From contig JNEN01001014.1 in the NCBI GenBank assembly GCA_000697355.1, positions 248,001 through 312,000 of the forward strand: a stretch of 64,000 nt of DNA. Direction: 5' to 3'. Positions 26,595 to 36,703 of the stretch are shown here, in pieces. Under the pieces are notes generated by a model. That model was not told where the DNA came from, ran no database searches, and saw nothing but the letters and a program-made list of their open reading frames with translations. Within the stretch, counting starts at the first letter, position 1. Each line of letters begins with the position of its first letter. This DNA is from Syncephalastrum monosporum B8922 (Eukaryota > Mucoromycota > Mucoromycetes > Mucorales > Syncephalastraceae). The position numbers were made by a program, and so were the translations under genes.

Positions 26595-27045
26595 TAGCGT
26601 GTAAGGTGGCAATAGCGTCAGCATTCCAACATTCAAGCAGCAAGTAGAGCCCCGCAGGATCATGGGATAATACGACAGCCGGAGAAGATTTGTGCTTTGA
26701 TGTGGATACCGTCTAAAAGGAAGCGCCCACTGATGACTGACCAGTCATGGCGAGTCCGGGCGCGACCAAGAAGAAAGTGGGAGCCCGCTTGAAGTAGACC
26801 ACAGAAACACAATCGGGTGAGGGAACCGTTCAGGTCTTATGTATCATGCAGACCTACGCAACTTGGGAGGTTTTGATGAGGAGCACACGATCAATTGGTG
26901 TAAGCGCGGTATGAGAACATGGCATCCGAGAAACAGCGCCATACATTGAATATTCCATATTAATGCCACAACTGCAGAGGTCATGTCGAAATGACCAACT
27001 TACGGTGAGCATGCTGCTATTCCCCCTTTCCAATGGTAATAATAA
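26595..27045 (-). repeat. dispersed repeat A, left copy (decayed coding fragment)
   Basis: Similar to 33255-33715 in the same orientation, roughly 75-80% by eye. On the minus strand both copies contain a protein-like stretch; here it reads DPAGLYLLLECWNADA. A 1-base deletion relative to the right copy breaks the frame just before it. A possible splice acceptor (TTTTAG before ACGGTATCCAC in the right sense) is shared. Both copies end with the same sequence around a CATGTCGAAATGACC motif near 26983. The source protein is not recognised. Confidence 0.6.
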
Positions 27046-27744
27046 TATGAGTTACTGCGATGCTCTTGGCAATATATGATGAGCGATGCAACAAAGGTTT
27101 AATTATCTTGTGGAACGGTAGGTTCATAGCATATCATTGCCAATAGTAATGATACAAAATTATCGAAGTGCTTTAGCCATATGGCTATGACCGAGAAACA
27201 TATAGTCTGCGCACTGGTGTATCTCACATAAAGCAGAGGTCTCGAGCTAACTAGAAATACTGATCAGAGTAAGCAAGCACCTTCAGCAGTGCTGTTAGAT
27301 TATATCCATAGTCCTATGTATTAATGTACTTGCCCGAAAAAAGAAAAAGACTTTAAGAAGGACAAAGAAAAGAAGAAGAAAAGCAGACGTGGGAGAAAAC
27401 AGAGCTTTTCGTATGTAACAGACTCATGTCGATGGTCCTCCATGAGATTACCTGAACCGCGTCTGCCCGTGGGTAGAAATAACGCACGAGAAAAGAGATC
27501 CTAACAGGGATTGATGTCAGATATTTCTCGCGTTTCAAAGGTCTCATTGACTTTGCTATCACGCGGTATGCGTTTACCAATAGAATACAGAGTCCTTATG
27601 AAAAGCGCATTAATGTCATATATTTCCGCGGAAGACGTGTCAAACAGCTCTCGCATATGCACGGCGTATAAAGAATAATTACAGTCGATCATCGGATGTG
27701 ATGGTAGCATATAAGCATACAATATACGTCTGTACCAGAAATTA
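27046..27744. other. AT-rich gene-poor sequence between repeats
   Basis: No gene was seen. Lies between the left copy of repeat A and the start of the left inverted arm. Confidence 0.4.
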
Positions 27745-28783
27745 ACGCTGAAGTTCGCCTTATAAGCGATGGCCGCTACTAAGCGTCATTTGAATGGATT
27801 TTGATTATGTTACTGTAGCTTTAGCTTTTTTATAAGTCCCATGGCTATTTACGAGTGATGGTCGCATGTACACAATGGCATAATGACTCGGATCTACTGC
27901 TCCTTGCCGTAATGAGTCAGTAGCTCAGAGTATCATTTCTGGTGAGAGAAATATGGAAGGTCTCGGCGTATTCGTCATGTTTTTTATTTTCTGGCCTCTA
28001 CTGTCATTTCTGCGAAGGTTTCTGGTCTGTGGTGGGCTGCTTTGGGCCGGTATGTTAGCGAGCTTGGCAGTCGAGGGGTTGTGCCGGTATTGCATTAGAT
28101 CCTGAGAGAACAGCTTGAGAATATTGCTGGAGTCTGAAGCCAGGCGTCGGGATACCGCCATCTTCCTGCATATGATCCGTGCTAGCTGGACATATTGTGC
28201 TATGACGACGTTTCATGAGGGCGTTATACTATTTCTGAGTTATTCTGCTTTTCTCAACGAGCTATAGTTTCATATGCTATTTCTGTTTCCGGATGGTTCA
28301 TGGTTCGAGAAGCTGCCGAGCTACGCTTCTTGATGCGCAAGAAACCACGAAGAACGTTGATTTACGGTAGGTATGCGTAACTATGTAGCCTCCCGTGACG
28401 CAAATCGTTTTGGCTGATATATAGTTACGTGTGTTTACTGCTTGGCATGAGTTTGCGCAAATGGGTGTAGGCATACTTGCATTTATTCAATTGCATTATC
28501 TACCTTTGAAACGATAGGTACTTTAGGCGAAAAGAATATACTAACGCACGATGACTCCATGCACAATGCGCCACTACGTCTCTGATATCAGGCAAATAGC
28601 ACCATGCCCTCTGTAGCCTGAGTGTATAAGAGAAAAGTAATCACAAGTGGTACACATGATAAAAACGTAATGCTTTTAATTTCGGTGAAATATTGCTGTC
28701 ACCAAGTCATGGTGTTGGAGGTATGGAAACTACTCCAACCTTACTGATTGGGCTCTTTACTGCCCTAATGATATATGAACACG

Positions 28784-29158
28784 CTAATTTTGCTCATTAG
28801 CAATCTTTCTAGCCTCATTCACAACATCTAGAGGGTAGGCACGAACAACGAAACCGGCTGGCGTACAATCTTTGAAGAATGTTACACAGCCTTGTTCAAT
28901 GGGAGAACTAAAAGCGCATCCTGTATAGAAGCTATTTAGCATGAAGCCCACTTCATGGTCACAGATTTGGACCGTTACCTCCTGCTGCGTATCAAAGTCG
29001 ACCTCAGCGAACTTGATAAAGGGCAAATTTTTGCTCAATTCGTCATATGGCAGTATGTCACTCTCTCCGGAACGACAGGCAGCAAGGGCAGTGAGCTGGC
29101 CATCGCTATCGCGCAGAAGTGCGATGAAGCCCTCTTCGTTTGTGATTTTATTAACCAT
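28784..29158 (-). pseudogene. thioredoxin-like gene, left copy, frameshifted
   Basis: Paralogue of the gene at 31849-32212. Exon 1 (29158-28979) reads VNKITNEEGFIALLRDSDG and LPYDELSKNLPFIKFAEVDFD, matching the intact copy. A 58-nt intron sits at 28978-28921, exactly as in the partner. After splicing, one base missing relative to the partner just after the acceptor shifts the frame, and translation would stop 13 codons later. Without splicing, the whole 124-codon frame stays open to the stop at 28784, regaining the conserved TFFKD motif. So it is either a pseudogene or a copy that has turned its intron into coding sequence. No CxxC redox site is visible. Confidence 0.6.
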
Positions 29159-29309
29159 GATAATAGAGGTAGATGGGATGGAATGGGATGGATGGAAGAT
29201 AAGTGGGGCGGTCTATGCCTGAAGTTCCTTATATGTTCATCGCGGCGTATTGTACCACTGGTGCCCATGCTGTGTAAACTATACATATGCATTAGCCTCT
29301 TAACCGAGA

Positions 29310-29860
29310 GCTACATCCTGACATAAAAAAGTATCTACTTTCTCGCAACCTAAACACACACGCATAGAATGGAGACGCATAGGGCATTTTTAGATTCCTA
29401 CGTATATTGACATATACACGTATCATACGCAGTAACCATCTAGTAGGTTGCGTTTCCTAACAGTCCAATCTATGAAAAGGCATCAGTATGTAAGTCAAAA
29501 AGCCTTTGTATGCTGTGCTCCAGATATCTCGAGTTTGCATAAAGTGTTCAGCGTCCAGCCTAAGCGCAAAGTTCATTACTGCGTGTGCATGAGCGGTGTA
29601 CAAAATACCGCGCTAAGCAATCTTTTAAAATTTCGGCGCGGTTCCATGCCTTCCGTTACTAATAAGAACCATCTAAATTTTTGCCCTATACGGCGATTAG
29701 GCCGACACTGCCACCTGCTGTTAGTATTTTAAGGTATGTGCTTGCTTTACTCATATACAGTATTAATAAAAGACAAATCAGATGTTAGCGGTGCGTCGCA
29801 TCCTGTCCCTTATGGGGTCAGCTTTATTGGAGAGGAAGACGTGCTACCTTCATTCAGTGG
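29310..29860 (+). repeat. dispersed repeat R, left-arm copy
   Basis: Starts near GAGCTACATCCTGACATAAA and is similar to 54985-55540 (same orientation) and to the reverse complement of 31245-31700. It contains a 94-codon frame (29448-29732) whose core (AFVCCAPDIS, VCMSGVQNTA, LSNLLKFRRG) recurs in the copy at 55 kb. Function is not recognised. Confidence 0.7.
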
Positions 29861-30060
29861 CCTCTCTGTCCTCGTCGCTTAAGCCTTTTTTGATATACGA
29901 CGATTTAAGATATCGGCGATGCCATAAATGCGGCTAGCTGCAGTATATACTAGCGGGGCGTGCTCGCTATGCAGTGAGACGCACATAGGTCATGAATGAA
30001 TTGACCATACTTTCGTACTACTTTACCTTCACTAGGTAAGATCTGTATATACGCATGCCG

Positions 30061-30419
30061 TATAAGAATCCAGCCGCGATGCTCATTGCTTCAAACGTAT
30101 ATTACTCTACTACTTTATATTAGTATGTGGATTAATTTGTAAGCACTGATTTGGAGCTACGAAAAGACACTGTATTCGTATCACAAGAGCTCCCATGCCA
30201 AAAAGAATGGCTCAGAGCTCCGTGCCGTGTTGATTGGCTCTCCTATGCCTGACGGGCAGAAGACATTTGGTACGCGCGGACCGGGCAGAGAATCGGGTGT
30301 GCATTCCATTGGTATGAGACGGAGCGAACGTGGCGAGTGACATGACGCTTTCTTTTAGGAGCGGTAATGGCCAGGTGCAGGAAGCCATTCGCAACAGATA
30401 GCCAGCAGACCTCGAAGTG
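30061..30419. other. spacer of the inverted duplication
   Basis: No gene was seen. Sequence unique to the spacer, between the left arm and the transposase relic. Confidence 0.4.
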
Positions 30420-31084
30420 TGATATTATGGAGCATTTCAATCCGTTAATAGTATCTGGACTGCTGGCTGCGAAATCGGCGGAGTCGTCCTCCTCCTCCCG
30501 CAAGCATGGTTAACACAACCTGCTCTATGGAAGACTCTTTGTCCGGCACCTCTGCAAGATCGTGCTCCTGTGAAGTATTGTAATCGATGTCCTTTACCTG
30601 AAGAACACCCGTGTATATGATGTTCAAGTTCTTATTGGTAGAAATTTCCACATCGTAACCAGGGCTTTGCTCGTTAGCGTTGTCACGATACTCGTCGGCA
30701 CTTATCAACAAGCCGCTATGAGCGAAGCAGTTGCGAATAGCGGTCGGCGTTACAGTCAACTTTTTGCATAGTTCCACTCACTCCATGGTAGCTAACTGAT
30801 TCACTTTATGTAAATTGTCGGGTTGGCCTCTTCGAAACGCATCGCCGCGAACTTGATGTGATACGACCTATCAAAACGTGTCATCTGCTCGTAAGTATTT
30901 TACTCGGCAACGAAATTGGATTAAAGTCAGTAGTAAACAAACTTACAAATCTGTCTAGGAAGTTGACAATGTCCTGATCCATCGGCTGTAGCTTTGTGTC
31001 TTCGGAGAAAGCATTGCTACGGTAAGATATTTGAGTTACTAAGGGAACCGTGCATGGAACGGGGTACTGTGTACAGTGTGACAT
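30420..31084 (-). pseudogene. pogo/Tigger transposase relic (C-terminal part)
   Basis: The minus strand reads EDTKLQPMDQDIVNFLDRF near 30940-31010. This matches the LQPMDQG signature around the third catalytic aspartate of pogo/Tigger DDE transposases and the better copy at 54.1 kb. Downstream, VTPTAIRNCFAHSGLL matches the usual C-terminal region. The two parts are in broken frames, and the DNA-binding domains and first catalytic aspartates are missing. DNA similarity to 53940-54060 is visible around ACTTGATGTGATACGACCTA. It lies in the spacer, directly against the right arm. Confidence 0.7.
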
Positions 31085-31244
31085 GCGAAGATACAGAGCT
31101 ATCTAGTGAAGGTGATATGGTACAAAGATAGTTCTATCATCAATTTATTTATGATGCTTGTTCGTTCCACGGCATAGAACGCACACCCGTTTTGAATATA
31201 CTGCAGCTAGCCATATTCATTGCATCACCGATAACTCAAAATCT

Positions 31245-31700
31245 TCGCATAACAGAAAATGGCTTACGCGACGAGGGCAATAAAGGTATTATACATCTTC
31301 ATCGCTAATAAAGCTGATCCCATATAGAGATAGGATGCGGTGCACCACTGTCAACAGTCTGATTTGTCTTTTACCAATACTGCATATGAGTAAAGCAAGC
31401 ACACACCTTAAAATACTAACAGCAGGTGGCAGTGTCGGCCTAATCGCCGTATAGGGCAAAAATTTAGATGGTTCTTAACAGTAACGGAAGGCATAAGACC
31501 GCGCCGAAACTTTAAAAAAAATTGCTTAGCGTGGTATATTGTACACCGCTCATGCATACGCAGTAATGAACTTTGCGCGGTATACGTAGGGGTCTGAAAA
31601 TGTGCTATGCGTCTCCATTGTATGCGATAATTGCTTCAGCTTGTGGAGAAGTACGTAGGAGGTGCCACGGTTCTCAATTTTTTATGTCAGGATTGTGACT
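31245..31700 (-). repeat. dispersed repeat R, right-arm copy with internal deletion
   Basis: Inverted relative to the other two copies. The start of the conserved reading frame is deleted, so this copy cannot encode the full peptide. The far end (TAGGATGCGGTGCACC region, 31335-31350) matches the other copies. Confidence 0.65.
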
Positions 31701-31848
31701 CTCGGTATAAGGCTAATGCATATGTATAGTTACACAGCATGGGCGATGGTGGCACCATACACCGCCATGGATATATAAGGAGTTTCAGGTATTGACCTGC
31801 CCACTTATCTTTTATCCACTCTATTTCATTACATCTACCTTCGATAGT

Positions 31849-32212
31849 ATGATCTATCAAGTCACGAACGAAGCGGAATTTTTCCAACTTCTGGGCGACA
31901 GCGAAGCCGGAGTCGTTGCCCTTGCTATACACCTTCCCGGCCAGAGCCCATTACTCCCATACGAGGAATTGAGCGAGAGATTGCCCTTTGTCAAGTTCGC
32001 CGAAATCGACATTGCAGAGAACGAGGTAAGCCTTCAAACCACGACCGTACAATGGGCTTCATGCTAAATAGCTTCTACTACAGGATGTGCTTGCAGGTTT
32101 TCCCGCTGTACCAGGACATATCACATTCATAAAAGATCGTACGCCACTCGGTCCCCCTGTTCCTGCTGAACCTCAAGCTGTTGAGATGCAAGCTTTGCAG
32201 TTTATGGATTAA
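31849..32212 (+). CDS. small thioredoxin-fold protein lacking CxxC
   Basis: Two exons, 31849-32025 and 32084-32212, with a 58-nt intron, give 101 aa. The intron has in-frame stops, so splicing is needed. The sequence follows a thioredoxin pattern: VTNEAEFFQLL, then LPYEELSERLPFVKFAEIDIAENEDV, then FPAVPGHITFIKDRTP with the conserved proline before the last strands. At the place of the WCxxC active site it has LPGQSPLLP, with no cysteines, so it should not act as a redox enzyme. It may be a thioredoxin-like binding protein; function is unknown. It lies in the right arm of the inverted duplication; its partner at 28784-29158 is frameshifted. A TATA-like TATATAAGG lies at 31770-31778, 70-80 bp upstream of the ATG. 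Confidence 0.55.
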
Positions 32213-33254
32213 CAAAACTGCCGAGCGCGTATACCATTAGGGCATAAGCGATGTCTGTACAAGGACGTTATGGTAGTTTCCATACTTCCAACATCATGGC
32301 TTGGTGACAACAATATCTCTCGGATAAGCGCTGGAATTAAAGCATTACATCTTTATCTTGTGTAAACACTTGTGATCAGTTTTCTCTTATACACTAAGGG
32401 CTACAGAAGATACGGTGCTATTTGCCTGATATCAGAGACGTAGCCGCGCATTGCGCATAACTCTTTTCGCCTAAGGCACCTATGGTTTCAAAGCTAGATA
32501 ACGCTATTGAAAAATGCAGTTCTGCCTACACCCATTTGCGCAAACCCATGACAAGCAGTAAATACTCGTAACTACATATCAGCCAAAACGGTTCGCGCCA
32601 CGGGAGGCTACATAATTACGCATACCTACCGTAAATCAACGTCCTCCGCGATTTCTTGTGCGCCAAGAAACGTAGCTCGGCAGCTTCTCGAACCACGAAC
32701 CATCCGGGAACAGAACAAACATCTGAGATGATAACTGGCTGAGAAAGCAGAATAACCCAATAATAGTATATAGCCTTCATGAAACGTTGTCATAACACAA
32801 TATGCCCAGCTAACGCAGATCTTATGCAGTAAGATGGCGGTAACTCGACACCTGGCTTCTCACTCCAGCAAAATTCTCCAGCTGTGCTCTCAGGGTCTAA
32901 TGCAATACCGACACAACCCGCTCGACTACCGACTCGCTAACATGCCGGCCCAAAACAGCCCATCAAAAACTAGCAACCTTCGCAAAAATAACAGTTAAAC
33001 TCAGAAAATTAGACAAAAGCATGAAGCATACGCTGAAACCTTCCATTTTCAAATGAAATCTGCGCTACTGACTCATTACGGCAAAGGAACAGCATATCCG
33101 GGTCACTATGACACCGTGTATATACTATCATCAGTCAGAAATAGTCATGGTACGTAAGAGCAGCGTTAAAGCTCCATAAAGAAAATCAGAATTCAACCAA
33201 ATGACGCTTGTAGCGGCCATCGCTTTTAATGTTAAATTCTGCGTTAACCTTCAG

Positions 33255-33715
33255 CATGTGTAAAGCGGTAGTAGCGTTAGCATCCCAACATTTAAGCAGT
33301 AAGTAGAGACCCGCAGGATCGTGAGATAGACACGACAGCTGGAGAAGATCCATGGATTTGACGTGTATGCCGTCCTACAATAAGCGCCCAAATACATGTA
33401 TGACTGCGCAGTCATGGCGAATCCGAGCGCAACCATAAAAAAGTGGGCCTCCCGCTCTAAGTAGCTTACAGAAAATGCGGCCGGGTGAGGGAACCATTCT
33501 GGTCTAGTATCATGCAGGCCTACGCAAAACTTGAGAGTGGTTGGTGAGAAGCACGCCACCAAATGGTATAAGCGCGGTGCGGGTACGTGTTATCCGAGAA
33601 AGAGCGCCATAGATGAGGGGAAGGGATTGGATATGACGTATTAATGACACAACTGCAGAGGTCATGTCGAAATGACCGACTTACGTGGAGCATGCTGTCA
33701 TTTCCCCATTTCTAA
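33255..33715 (-). repeat. dispersed repeat A, right copy (decayed coding fragment)
   Basis: Direct repeat of 26595-27045, starting about 15 bp outside the right arm. The minus strand reads LHDTRPEWFPHPAAFS, then after a possible intron KSMDLLQLSCLSHDPAGLYL and LLKCWDANATTALHMLKV. This looks like a real protein fragment and is less broken than in the left copy. I do not recognise it. Confidence 0.6.
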
Positions 33716-35157
33716 TCATATTAATAAAATAATAAATAATCACATCTACGACGTTCAAGTTACTTTTGCCGCAAAAACATGCGCGATATGTGCTATAAGA
33801 TGAGGAATCATACGTGGACGAAATTCAATATTCTTATACTTCATAAGTGCTGTATTGACTACGAGGAAAATGGTTTTTTGTGTTTTCATATGCCGTGTGT
33901 GTAAATAGTATCTTTGCAGAACTTCTGAAGCAACATAGATGGTCCGGTATTGTAAGCATATCGGCTGTTCGATGTCGGAATATCCTTGCATTTTTTTCTC
34001 CCGGAAGCTCTGCAGAAGTGTTGTGGAAGTCAGTCGCACATTAATCCTTCATGCTCCACTTGAATCGGGCAGCTCCCTAGCTAGTACCCCGCTCTCTAGC
34101 TTGGGCTGGCTCCAGGTTTGCTTATGCCTCTCTCGATGCTGACGCGCAACCCGCTTGTATGCATTTTTGTACAGAAGCTGCGAAAGAACCTCTACGACAG
34201 ACTTCCGCAAGGAAGACGAAGGCTTATTCTAAGAGGCCAAAACAGAAACAAATGCACTAAGCGACTCCTCTTGGAGGAGTTCTACATACGGAGCATATAA
34301 AGTATTTACCAGTCACTTCATCCAAACTTTTAGAGATTCATGAGTCTGCCAAATCTTCAGAATACGTCAGCGTACAAAATAGAACATCTTTACCTATCGG
34401 TTTAACGTATGTTGGGACGACTGCTCCTCCTCAGACACTCTTCTTCACTTTAGCTAACGACATCGTCGTTAGAAGATCTGCTTCCACCATTGACGTCTGC
34501 ACAAGAGGTTGTTCGACTCACGTTCACGCCCAAGACTCCATGTCTGTCCACTCAGACGAAAAGTATACCTCTGCGAGTGGCTTTCATATCTCCTAATGCT
34601 AACTTGATACATACTCGAACACAGGACGAGATAAAAAATTGAAGTATTTTCAATGACCACTCGAAAGGAGGCAGCTTTTCTTCACGAAGAGCGTTGCTTT
34701 TTTAGTTGTTTCCCTCTCCCCATAAAAATAAAGTCCATATCCCTCAGTGATGAAGTCATCTGGCTTGTCAACCGTCCAGATTTGTCGGCCGACCGTCACC
34801 TTTGCCACTCTACAGTACAGTACAGTACTGTACAATACAGTATGTACAGTATAGCACGGATCTCGAGTGTAAAATATAAAATGTAACCGGAAACTTATAA
34901 GCTTCGAGATGTTTCTTCGGTATTTCTTCATGTATCCTGTTCTTGGGCATATTACGTCCTAAAACATCCTGCTTACTGATGTCAGAGGCAAAATGAATCA
35001 CAGACACTAAGGAGATAGACAAGGAGCGAGTGGAATAGACAGTCGACTCATGGTGCATAATCTGCGTCTGTTCTCGCAACCACGAAAAAGGTTAAAACGT
35101 GCTAATGGAAGGCAGGCCAAACATCATTTCAACAAATTGCTATTCTTGTAAGTACAT
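33716..35157. other. AT-rich gene-poor sequence
   Basis: Short frames only. The longest, 33755-34039 (-, 94 codons), is not recognised. A GTACA/CAGTA-rich near-palindrome lies at 34810-34856. No RNA gene was seen. Confidence 0.4.
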
Positions 35158-35788
35158 TTAAGGGAAATTCAGACAACCATCAATGATGACGATAGTTAAA
35201 TATGTTATACACGTCCAATTTGGTTTGATGGCGTCATCATAAAGAAAAAGGACCCAGTGGGTATTCGTGACACGCGTGACACCGGCGATGATTTTCTGTC
35301 TATGCACTTGGTCCAATCCACTGGGCGAGCACGGTGGTACAAATATATCTACGAAGATCGAAATGAAAGCTTTTGGCGTCAAAACTGACCCGTGCCGGCT
35401 CTGGGTGGACTGTGTTTGCGTCCTCATCAGAGAAGAGAATACATTTGATAGCAGAGACTTAGCAACATATTTCTCCGGAAGAGCAACATAAGCAGCAGGC
35501 TGCCAAGCTATGGAAAAGACCCGATATGATAAGTAGCTCATAACGTCTCAAGGCGCTTGACATAAACACACACCATCCCCACCACCACGCCATGCCGCGG
35601 TCGATGCCTTTGGGTCGATTCTGCACATGCACCGTCTCAGGTGGTGGTGTCGGCTCGTAGAATGCAAAAGGGCGTCGGCCGGTTTCAAGATACGGATGCT
35701 CTTGTTGGTCTTGATTCTGCGGGTGTGCATGAGAGGGGCTCAGATGAGGCACCGACATCCGCTTGCTTCCCGGCGTGGCAGGCGGCAT
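35158..35788 (-). CDS. hypothetical small protein (uncertain two-exon model)
   Basis: Two overlapping minus-strand frames could form one gene. The first, from an ATG at 35788, has a proline-rich, polar start (PSHAHPQNQDQQEHPYLETG, then EPTPPPETVHVQNRPKG) ending in MAWWWGW. A GTGTGT donor at about 35573 and the acceptor before CTTGGCAGCC (about 35509) would join it in phase to a frame ending at 35158 (QPAAYVALPEKYVAKSLLSN, later THWVLFLYDDAIKPNW). No domain is recognised, and the second part has ordinary composition. It may be an orphan gene or chance open frames at the edge of the repeat island. Confidence 0.3.
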
Positions 35789-36703
35789 AATTATGAAAAT
35801 GAACGTGAAAGGAAAAAAGGAAAAGCGAAAAGAGTATAGTCAAAAATCTCCGTGTTCACTGCACAAAGCATATTCCGCGCGCCACACACGCTTTGTCAAG
35901 GGAATAAAAAATTTAGTCGAAATTTTCTTAATTTCAGGCACACAACCAGTTTTCTGTATTTTCCACCTTGCATGTGGTTTTTATCTCGCGTCTTTGTTTA
36001 CTCCTGTCATAAAAGCTGCCAAGACGCTTTAAAATATGTCTTTTGTGCGAATCGTGGTAAAATGGATTGGAGAAACATGCCAAGAGCGAGAGACACAGAT
36101 TTAAACTTTTAGTGTGAGTCGTGATCGACACTGTAAAAAGAAAGGGATTTGTCTGATGTCATTAACACCGCCTGGAAAACCCGACGCTCAGTGCACTCCA
36201 CGTTTGTTCATTTCGGAGGCCGTATTTTTTTCTTCAGATGATGCACTCCACAAATCTCATCTTGGGCTTTACTGCAAGAAAAATATGACGGGGAGTTAAT
36301 CATGTTCTTGTTACCCGGTAATCGTCCTCCTCGGCCCAAAAAAAGGAAAAATGGCTGAGATACAAGGTGAGGCTGTGGCTCTTTTGCTGCGCCCTGCCAA
36401 AATAGATAAATATACGTAGACACAACTCTGAATTATTATCACTGTGGTGACAGAACGCAGCCGATCATATCATAGCTGGAAAGAGCCACTAAGAAACCGC
36501 ACTAGTGTTAAATAGCTTTTCGGTAAATCGGGCGTGATCTCCTGCCATTTCTTGAAATAAGGACAACACTCCGATATACAGTATCAATCTTTTTTTCCTC
36601 TGTCTCCCTCTCTTACACTGCTACCCATGCAGTATTAGTGTTATCTTTTCCTTTTTCCTTTTCTTCTTTTGTCGTCCTCCCTCTTCCTTTATTACAATCC
36701 ATA
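35789..36703. other. intergenic, promoter region of GT77 gene
   Basis: AT-rich, with no supportable gene. The last 120 bp before 36704 are pyrimidine-rich on the + strand (TTTTTCCTCTGTCTCCCTCT and similar), a common feature of fungal promoters. Confidence 0.4.

Larger units (their letters stand above)
27745..30060. repeat. left arm of a large inverted duplication
   Basis: Matches the reverse complement of 31085-33240 along nearly its whole length, roughly 75-80% identity by eye. Anchors include GCGATGGCCGCTAC at 27768 paired with its complement near 33210, and GCCGTAATGAGTCAGTAGC at 27907 paired near 33085. The thioredoxin-like genes pair with each other, and CCTTCACTAG near 30022 pairs near 31100. 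The arm carries a frameshifted thioredoxin-like gene (28784-29158) and one copy of repeat R. Confidence 0.8.
31085..33240. repeat. right arm of the large inverted duplication
   Basis: Reverse-complement partner of 27745-30060. It carries the intact thioredoxin-like gene and an inverted copy of repeat R (about 31245-31700). That R copy has lost about 190 bp relative to the left one: near 31580 the sequence passes directly from CCTACGTATA to GCGCAAAGTTC in the reverse sense. The outer end abuts repeat A. Confidence 0.8.

Noticed and set aside
30445..30777. 110-codon minus-strand frame as an independent gene
   Set aside because: It contains the C-terminal motif of a pogo transposase and lies within the relic.
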